Assembly: GCA_937925455.1 (NCBI GenBank)
Contig: CALEWF010000197.1
Span: 1 to 11,440, forward strand
Length of the DNA: 11,440 nucleotides
Origin: an uncultured Flavobacteriales bacterium
GTDB lineage: Bacteria; Bacteroidota; Bacteroidia; CAIKAF01
Direction of reading: 5' to 3'
Below, one piece after another: positions 6,593 to 11,440 of this stretch. The position numbers and the translations under genes are program-made. The first letter of the stretch is position 1, and the number at the start of each line of letters is the position of its first letter. The notes beneath the pieces were generated by a model. It was not told where the DNA came from and ran no database searches. It saw only the letters and a list, made by a program, of their open reading frames with translations.

Positions 6593-7237
6593 ATGGTTTT
6601 AAAAAATATCATTTTTGATTTGGGAGGAGTGATTTTAGATATTGATTATAGCGCTCCTATCCGTGAGTTTGCTAAATTAAACATGCACAATCTGGAAAGT
6701 ATTTATTCCATTGCACAACCAGACCCAATGTACAGCTTATATGAAACCGGGAAAATTAGTACAGAAGAATTTATGAATTACCTGCAAAGCAGAAGCCCGG
6801 AAGGCACCTCGCCTACGGATATTTTACATGCATGGAATTCAATTCTGATTGGACTTCCGCCTCATCGTATTGAAATACTAAAACAACTTAAACAACACTA
6901 CCGGTTATTTTTACTCAGTAACATCAACGAATTGCATATAGATGGATTTGAAGCCATGTATTGCCAGCATTTCCCTGAAAGTTCTCTGCATGATGTGATG
7001 GATGGAGTTTATTATTCTTGTAGAATTGGTAAACGAAAGCCCGAAGCAGCTTCATTTTTACACATTATAAATGAACATGGCTTAGATTTAAATGAAACAT
7101 TATTCATCGACGATTCAGCTGACAATGTTGCAGGTGCCCTACAGGTAGGATTACTGACCAGACGCGTAATTCCAGAACAAGGAGAAACATTTGAACATAT
7201 TACATCAGAACTGCTCAAGTTAAAAAGTCAGTTGTAG
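6593..7237 (+). CDS. HAD-superfamily phosphatase (subfamily IA, YihX-like)
   Basis: The 214-residue product is a cytosolic HAD hydrolase. Motif I is FDLGGVILDID, with the nucleophile Asp at residue 9. The usual second Asp at +2 is Gly11, as in the DLGNV of E. coli YihX, a sugar-phosphate phosphatase. Motif II is LLSNIN (Ser109), the motif III lysine is in GKRKPEA (Lys149), and motif IV is FIDDSADN (Asp173/Asp174). The helical cap lies between about 20 and 90. Length and the SNxNxLH and RKPEA patterns fit the YihX branch; the substrate cannot be told. It is the only plus-strand gene among its neighbours, divergent from uvrA and overlapping the end of the PrsW-type gene by 23 bp tail to tail. 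The ATG is the first in frame and is preceded at once by a -7-like box, so translation may be leaderless. Confidence 0.92.
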   Translation: MVLKNIIFDLGGVILDIDYSAPIREFAKLNMHNLESIYSIAQPDPMYSLYETGKISTEEFMNYLQSRSPEGTSPTDILHAWNSILIGLPPHRIEILKQLKQHYRLFLLSNINELHIDGFEAMYCQHFPESSLHDVMDGVYYSCRIGKRKPEAASFLHIINEHGLDLNETLFIDDSADNVAGALQVGLLTRRVIPEQGETFEHITSELLKLKSQL

Positions 7238-7907
7238 CCGAAGTTCCAAACGGAGAATTACGGCTATGAATTTTTATGGCACGTAATGAGAGATAGACAC
7301 CAACTCCTAGCGAAACAAAAGCTCCAAGCCAAATTCCTGGAATATTTTGAACAAACAAGAAATAATCATAAGCCCCATGAAATATGGTAGAAGAAAGAAG
7401 TGCCGTGCCAAGCAACAAAAACTTGCTATTACCAGAAAAATTTGACAAACCCATGTAGTAGCCCATTATAATTCCAAAGGTGGCATGTGCAGGTACTGCA
7501 GTAAACATCCGCAATAAAGCTACTTCCCATCCTCCTTCTATTACATACAAAACATTCTCGGCCGTAGCAAAACCCATGGACACCATTACACAATATGTAA
7601 TTCCGTCATACGGTTCATCAAAGGCTTTTTTACGATAGGCATAAATCATTACAAAAAACATTTTCCAAAGTTCCTCAACAAAAGCGACTCCCAAAAAAAC
7701 CATCATAAAAACACTTTGTTCAATCAGCGGAATTTTAGCAAGAAATAGTTCAGAAATAATGGTTGGAATGATACTCAACACACCCATAAAAAATGATATC
7801 AAGAGCGCCAACACAGGTTCTTTATCATATTTATCTCGGAAATAAATATAAATAGCTAATGCGATGCCGGGAGCTATTGCCAATCCCATGAGAATTAAAA
7901 AACTCAT
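7215..7907 (-). CDS. PrsW-family intramembrane metalloprotease
   Basis: The 230-residue membrane protein has about seven hydrophobic segments and the conserved motifs of the PrsW branch of the glutamate/CAAX-type intramembrane proteases: FVEELWK (EExxK; E78, E79, K82), FATAEN (113-118), His141 in PAHATFG, and HGAYD (177-181). In Bacillus, PrsW cleaves the anti-sigma factor RsiW. No sigma or anti-sigma gene lies in this window, so the substrate is unknown. It starts 12 bp after the stop of methylmalonyl-CoA epimerase and is probably co-transcribed with it, though no functional link is evident. Its last codons overlap the HAD gene on the other strand (7215-7237). The last 15 residues or so are polar and lie after the final membrane segment. 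No Shine-Dalgarno sequence is visible, as is common in this phylum. Confidence 0.9.
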   Translation of the reverse strand: MSFLILMGLAIAPGIALAIYIYFRDKYDKEPVLALLISFFMGVLSIIPTIISELFLAKIPLIEQSVFMMVFLGVAFVEELWKMFFVMIYAYRKKAFDEPYDGITYCVMVSMGFATAENVLYVIEGGWEVALLRMFTAVPAHATFGIIMGYYMGLSNFSGNSKFLLLGTALLSSTIFHGAYDYFLFVQNIPGIWLGAFVSLGVGVYLSLRAIKIHSRNSPFGTSATTDFLT

Positions 7908-7919
7908 CTTTTGATAATT

Positions 7920-8330
7920 TTATTCAGCTTTTATATCCTGGCAAAGTTCAATTAAAACTCCTTGCGAGTCTTTGGGATGCACAAAACATATTAGTTTATT
8001 ATCAGCTCCTCGTTTGGGTATATCATTAATTAGCCGAAACCCCTCTGCTTTAAGACGAGCTATTTCAGCTTCAATATCCTCTACATGAAATGCCATGTGA
8101 TGTATCCCCTCCCCTCGCTTTTCAATAAAACTACTTATCGCATTCCCTTCATTTATTCCCTGCAATAATTCAATTTTATTCACGCCGGTCATAAAAAAAG
8201 AAGTTTGCACTCCTTCACTTTCTACAAATTCCTGCTTATAAGGTGCAACACCAAGCAACCGAGTATATAGGGCATTGGCTGCTTCCAAATCTTTCACTGC
8301 AATACCAATATGTTCTACTTTCCCAAACAT
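7920..8330 (-). CDS. mce: Methylmalonyl-CoA epimerase
   Basis: This cytosolic VOC-fold enzyme interconverts (R)- and (S)-methylmalonyl-CoA, linking propionyl-CoA and succinyl-CoA. The product has 136 residues, the normal length, and opens with VEHIGIAVKDL. By recall of the Propionibacterium enzyme (His12, Gln65, His91, Glu141), the metal ligands would be His7, Glu54 (in NKIELLQ), His78 (in GIHHMAFHV) and Glu128 (in GVLIELCQ); Glu in place of Gln is common in the family. The glyoxalase-like pair of beta-alpha-beta-beta-beta units is apparent (about 1-60 and 75-132). It is the first gene of a likely pair with the PrsW-type protease. The mutase genes mutA/mutB are not in the window. The terminator of the M43 gene lies 28 bp upstream, so it should have its own promoter. 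Confidence 0.95.
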   Translation of the reverse strand: MFGKVEHIGIAVKDLEAANALYTRLLGVAPYKQEFVESEGVQTSFFMTGVNKIELLQGINEGNAISSFIEKRGEGIHHMAFHVEDIEAEIARLKAEGFRLINDIPKRGADNKLICFVHPKDSQGVLIELCQDIKAE

Positions 8331-8346
8331 ATTATGTTATTTTTTC

Positions 8347-8354
8347 GAAAAATA
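8347..8354 (-). promoter_or_regulatory. Weak -7-like box for the epimerase/PrsW pair
   Basis: On the minus strand the bases read TATTTTTC, one mismatch from TAnnTTTG, about 16 bp before the epimerase ATG and just past the terminator of the upstream gene. Some promoter must lie in the 27 bases between the terminator and the gene, or overlap the terminator, and this is the best candidate. No -33 element is clear. Confidence 0.25.
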
Positions 8355-8358
8355 CAAC

Positions 8359-8385
8359 AAAAAAAGCTACCTGTTTTCAGGTAGC
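8359..8385 (-). terminator. Rho-independent terminator of the M43 protease gene
   Basis: On the minus strand an 8-bp perfect stem (8366-8373 with 8378-8385, GCTACCTG and its complement) closes a four-base AAAA loop and is followed by seven T (8359-8365). It starts 27 bp after the M43 stop codon and is oriented to end that transcript, separating it from the epimerase gene. Confidence 0.92.
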
Positions 8386-8411
8386 CTTTAAATTACATTA
8401 TAGATGATGTT

Positions 8412-10520
8412 TTACTTCTGAATAAAAACTTTTTTAGTGTATCGTGAATTACCTAAGTTTATGTTCAAGAAATACATTCCATTTGATATACCTTCTGGCA
8501 ATGTAATCATATAGTTAACTTCCCCCGGAGCAAATGAAATTAACGGAGATTTCTTAATCACTCTGCCTGTCATATCCATTATTTCAAACGAAGTTAAAGT
8601 TAATACCGGCACTTCAAAAGATACAGTTATTTGATCTACAGCCGGATTGGGATAAGCCACAATAGATAAACTTTCATCAGCAAACGATTCGATACCTACA
8701 TATGGACCAACAATATTTATATCATCCAGATAAATATTATTACCCCCATTACTTATAAATTCAAAACGGAAGCGAACATTGCTAGAACTTGACCAAGCAG
8801 CCAAATTATTTAATGTAATACTACGCCACTCTGACGATGAAGCCGGCACCCAGTTCGTTGATTTATTTGCTACAGTTGCCAAATCAGCCCCTGTTTTACT
8901 CCAACGAAGACTCCATGTTTGCCCACAATTGGATGACACATATACTCTCATCTGATCCATATCATCATTCGTACGACGAGCAAACGCATATTTGAAAGTA
9001 AGGGTAGGTGTTCCATTGATAGCTGCAAAATCATAAGAAGGCGAAATAAGAGAATAGCTTATTCCTTTAGGACCTCCAAAGTTATTTACTCGCAACGCAT
9101 TGGGTGAAGTATAAGAAGCAAGGGTTGTTTCTTGCCACCCTACACTGGTTGACCAATCGTATGGTGTATCCCAGCGACCCGAAACAAGGGGGCTATTATC
9201 AAAACTATCTTCATACATATAGCTAGAAAAATCAGGGGTAGCATCATAAACCAATACGTAGCCGCTTTTAGTAATCGAACCATTTCCACCCGGAGCACTA
9301 ACGGTAAGCGTCACATTGTATATTCCCGGACTATTAAACGTGATGGTAGGATTTTGCAAAGTTGAAGTTAATGTGTTTGTTCCATTAGAAAATGTCCAAT
9401 TCCATGATGTTGGGGTAGCATTATATGATTGATCCGTAAAAGTAATGGTTCCACCGGTACATACCGAAAAACGGTTTGATTTAAAATCAGCGATGGGTGC
9501 ACAATTTACGGGATATGTGTACGGGTCATTAGTACCAGTAGCAGTTAAATTACTTGCTTGCCACAAACTACTACGTTGTCCGATGGTGCTGTTTATCGCG
9601 GCGGTCATTCGTGTAACCTGCCCATTAGTAAACATATTCGTACAAGTAGCATAATCCATGTAGTTTTGTACATTTTCTATGGTTCCCGGATTACATTCAT
9701 CTTTTGTAAGCGGACAAGTACTAAAAGCACCCTTGGTTGGCGGGGTATCAGAAACCAAATCACTACCTGTGCAGGTTGTTCCTATTTGACCATTTCCCCA
9801 AGGATGAAGTAAATTAAAAAAATGTCCGGTTTCATGTGTTAAAACACGCTTATTAAAATTAGCTCCATTTGATGTGCCAATGCTTCCTACATAATTATCA
9901 TCTAATATTATTCCATCCGTACCATCTCCTGCAAATCCAGGTAGTGTTGCATACCCTGCTGTTACTGTTCCACTTTGATTTGTATAAATATTACTAACAA
10001 TCCAAAAATTAAAATATTTGGCACGGGGCCAGCTAATAATTTTTGAATCATCAGTTGCATCATAAGTTAATAATGAAGGCGTACGTGTTATTCCATTCGT
10101 ACAATTACCATTAGGATCCTTGGTTGCTAATCTAAATACAAACTGTGCATTCCCAGCTATAGGTTTAAACACAGGAATTATATTTGCTGTATCTGCATTT
10201 TGTTTATTATAATCTTCATTGAGTATTCGTATGGCATCTACAATTTGTGCATCTGAAATATTTTCTGTTCCATAATTATGAATTACATGAACAACCATTG
10301 GAATTATATACTGCCCCCCCTCTGAGGTTGACATAATATACTCGGCATTTTCTTCAATCCACTGATTTAATTTTTCCCACTCTATTTGTCTTTCAGGATA
10401 CTTCTGACGTATTTCATCCATCTTACGGTCAGTACCACACCAGTCACCATGCTGAGCAAATAAATTGGAATACACAAAGGGAATAGCTACAAAAACAATA
10501 GATAAAACAATTTTTTTCAT
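8412..10520 (-). CDS. Secreted M43 (pappalysin/cytophagalysin) metalloprotease with PKD and T9SS type A sorting domain
   Basis: The 702-residue protein has a signal peptide (1-22, ending LFAQ), a short prosegment, and a zinc protease domain at about 70-320. The metzincin motif HETGHFFNLLH gives ligands His229, His233 and His239 with catalytic Glu230; the Met-turn is NYMDYA (Met288). M43 proteases cleave proteins outside the cell. A PKD module follows (about 340-425; TSWNWTFSNG, SPGIYNVTLTV), then a jelly-roll domain (about 435-605; ends NNIYLDDINIVG) that resembles the one in the PKD/CHU_C protein. The last 85 residues or so form a type A T9SS sorting domain (VAYPNPAVDQITVSF, GMYFLNINLGNSRYTKKVFIQK), which is normally removed on export. 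The gene appears to be transcribed alone, with a weak -7-like box upstream and a strong terminator after it. The substrate is unknown; a nutritional or matrix-degrading role is inferred. Confidence 0.95.
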   Translation of the reverse strand: MKKIVLSIVFVAIPFVYSNLFAQHGDWCGTDRKMDEIRQKYPERQIEWEKLNQWIEENAEYIMSTSEGGQYIIPMVVHVIHNYGTENISDAQIVDAIRILNEDYNKQNADTANIIPVFKPIAGNAQFVFRLATKDPNGNCTNGITRTPSLLTYDATDDSKIISWPRAKYFNFWIVSNIYTNQSGTVTAGYATLPGFAGDGTDGIILDDNYVGSIGTSNGANFNKRVLTHETGHFFNLLHPWGNGQIGTTCTGSDLVSDTPPTKGAFSTCPLTKDECNPGTIENVQNYMDYATCTNMFTNGQVTRMTAAINSTIGQRSSLWQASNLTATGTNDPYTYPVNCAPIADFKSNRFSVCTGGTITFTDQSYNATPTSWNWTFSNGTNTLTSTLQNPTITFNSPGIYNVTLTVSAPGGNGSITKSGYVLVYDATPDFSSYMYEDSFDNSPLVSGRWDTPYDWSTSVGWQETTLASYTSPNALRVNNFGGPKGISYSLISPSYDFAAINGTPTLTFKYAFARRTNDDMDQMRVYVSSNCGQTWSLRWSKTGADLATVANKSTNWVPASSSEWRSITLNNLAAWSSSSNVRFRFEFISNGGNNIYLDDINIVGPYVGIESFADESLSIVAYPNPAVDQITVSFEVPVLTLTSFEIMDMTGRVIKKSPLISFAPGEVNYMITLPEGISNGMYFLNINLGNSRYTKKVFIQK

Positions 10521-10554
10521 AACAAAACAGAATGCTTTTAAATCTACAATACTA

Positions 10555-10562
10555 TAAAGGTA
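10555..10562 (-). promoter_or_regulatory. Weak -7-like box for the M43 gene, inside a small palindrome
   Basis: On the minus strand it reads TACCTTTA, one mismatch from TAnnTTTG, and sits 34 bp before the ATG. It is framed by a perfect 6-bp inverted repeat, ATACTA (10549-10554) and TAGTAT (10561-10566), which could be an operator or chance in AT-rich DNA. The palindrome is not followed by T on the minus strand, so it is not a terminator for the upstream ktrA-like gene. Confidence 0.3.
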
Positions 10563-10600
10563 GTATATTTTTTGTAAGAAAAGATAATTACTCCAAGCAA

Positions 10601-11296
10601 TTACTGATTGATCTCTACAAATCGCTGTATATCTTTTGTTTTACCAAAAACAATAATAGTATCATTAGGCTGTATAATGGTATCCGATGTAGGTACTCCA
10701 ATTATATGCTGTTTTTTGAGTTTCACCCCATTTTTTTCTTCTTCAAATTCACGTTTCAGAGTAATTAGATTCAATCGGTATTTATTGCGCAAATTAATAT
10801 CCTCTAATGTTCGATTGGCTATCCCCGGAGGAGTCATAATTTCAACAATTTCATGGTCATCAGGCAAGGCTATACAAGAAATAATACTTGGATTTATCAG
10901 CTTTTCTGCAACTAATTTCCCAATTTCGTCTTCAGGAGATAATATTTCTTTTATGCCTATTTTTTCCAATATCATCCGTTGATGACGACCTTCAGCCCGG
11001 GCTATGATGCGCTTCACATTCAGCTCCATCAATAATACCACACAAAGCAGCAACGCATCAAAATCTTCACCAATGGCCACAATTACTGCGTCCATGTCTT
11101 GAATATTCTGTGCTTTAAGTGCTTTAAGGTCTGTAGCATCCATTGTTACACCAAAAGCCACTTCCCCACTTACCGCATCAATGTGGTCTTCGTTATTATC
11201 AATGGCAAGCACCTCTGCTCCACGCATGGATAATTCTCGTGCAATGGAAGTACCAAATTGCCCAAGGCCAATCACTGCAAATCTGGAAGAATTCAT
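10601..11296 (-). CDS. ktrA: KtrA/TrkA-family potassium uptake regulator (RCK domain protein)
   Basis: The 231-residue protein is the cytosolic gating ring subunit of a Trk/Ktr potassium transporter. It has an N-terminal RCK/Rossmann domain (about 5-125) with the nucleotide-binding loop GLGQFG (10-15), the acidic residue Asp33 at the end of strand 2 (LAIDNN), and MDATD (52-56). A C-terminal RCK_C domain (about 137-225) follows, with PPGIANRTLEDINLR and NDTIIVFG. One RCK pair of this length is typical of KtrA/KtrC; E. coli TrkA is twice as long. ATP/ADP or NAD(H), and c-di-AMP in some phyla, are the known ligand types for the family; which applies here is not visible. The partner membrane subunit (KtrB/TrkH) is not in the window: 73 bp upstream of this ATG lies repeat copy 3. 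The annotation as KtrA rather than KtrC is by length and domain order only. Confidence 0.93.
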   Translation of the reverse strand: MNSSRFAVIGLGQFGTSIARELSMRGAEVLAIDNNEDHIDAVSGEVAFGVTMDATDLKALKAQNIQDMDAVIVAIGEDFDALLLCVVLLMELNVKRIIARAEGRHQRMILEKIGIKEILSPEDEIGKLVAEKLINPSIISCIALPDDHEIVEIMTPPGIANRTLEDINLRNKYRLNLITLKREFEEEKNGVKLKKQHIIGVPTSDTIIQPNDTIIVFGKTKDIQRFVEINQ

Positions 11297-11319
11297 GAAT
11301 TACTCAATTACTTGTAAAA

Positions 11320-11327
11320 CAAAATTA
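11320..11327 (-). promoter_or_regulatory. Candidate -7 box for the ktrA-like gene
   Basis: On the minus strand it reads TAATTTTG, an exact match to TAnnTTTG, 23 bp before the ATG, giving a leader of about 15-20 bases. A TTG at 11343-11345 (minus strand) is the nearest -33 candidate, 15 bases away, which is tight. It lies between the gene and repeat copy 3. Confidence 0.5.
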
Positions 11328-11369
11328 GCTTTTTTATCACTTCAACATAAAATCAGCAAAAAGAATAAA

Positions 11370-11440
11370 CCCAAAATTGTCATTAAAGTATTGGATATTA
11401 AGCTGCTTTATGCGGCTGTCCGTTACAAGTCCTCGGGGCT
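11370..11440 (-). repeat. MITE-like structured repeat element, copy 3 (partial, inverted, runs off the window)
   Basis: The end CCCAAAATTGTCATTAA (11370-11386) matches the ends of copies 1 and 2. Read on the minus strand, the inner part at 11412-11440 is identical over 29 bases to 348-376 of copy 1 (AGCCCCGAGG through CAGCCGC), followed by the variable four-base bulge (ATAA) and the conserved AGCAG. The orientation is opposite to the other two. The rest of the element lies beyond the window. Confidence 0.85.

Noticed and set aside
10549..10566. Palindrome between ktrA and the M43 gene as a terminator
   Set aside because: The stem is only six A/T-rich pairs and on the minus strand it is not followed by a T run. 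There is no plus-strand gene for it to terminate.
10608..10982. A 124-codon plus-strand open frame antisense to the ktrA-like gene
   Set aside because: It mirrors the well-conserved RCK protein, is rich in Ser/Ile as expected of such a shadow, and has no homologous features.

Overview
The window is AT-rich DNA from a member of the Bacteroidota. Two genes encode secreted proteins ending in type IX secretion system (T9SS) sorting domains, one of type B (CHU_C) and one of type A. PKD modules, a cytophagalysin-like M43 metalloprotease and Bacteroidota-type -7 boxes (TAnnTTTG) support this. Which order or genus it belongs to cannot be read from the sequence.

Layout, left to right. The first 121 bases are probably the 3' end of an unseen plus-strand gene. 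A structured repeat element (copy 1) fills 152-418. A two-gene minus-strand operon follows: a small secreted cysteine-containing protein (2690-3106), then a large PKD/CHU_C adhesin-like protein (453-2666). A second, longer copy of the repeat (copy 2) fills 3160-3629 and abuts the uvrA stop codon. uvrA (3631-6480, minus) is divergent from a YihX-like HAD phosphatase (6593-7237, plus), with a candidate -7 box for each between them. The HAD gene overlaps by 23 bp, tail to tail, the end of a PrsW-type intramembrane protease gene (7215-7907, minus). That gene sits 12 bp behind methylmalonyl-CoA epimerase (7920-8330, minus). A clear rho-independent terminator (8359-8385) ends the upstream M43 metalloprotease gene (8412-10520, minus). 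A KtrA-like potassium-channel regulator (10601-11296, minus) follows, and the window ends inside a third, inverted copy of the repeat (11370-11440).

The protein genes are mostly conserved housekeeping functions (DNA repair, propionate/methylmalonyl-CoA metabolism, K+ uptake control) mixed with T9SS surface or secreted proteins. They do not form one pathway.

The most interesting material is the repeat family. It has terminal inverted repeats (consensus near CCCAAAATTNTCATTAG) around a GC-rich core that is about 95% identical between copies 1 and 2. The core folds on paper into a long hairpin with a tandem G-A step, and in copy 1 the terminal arms pair fully if two G-U wobbles are allowed. It shows no conserved ORF and looks like a MITE-like mobile element, a structured RNA, or both. 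I cannot tell from the sequence alone whether the family is already catalogued.
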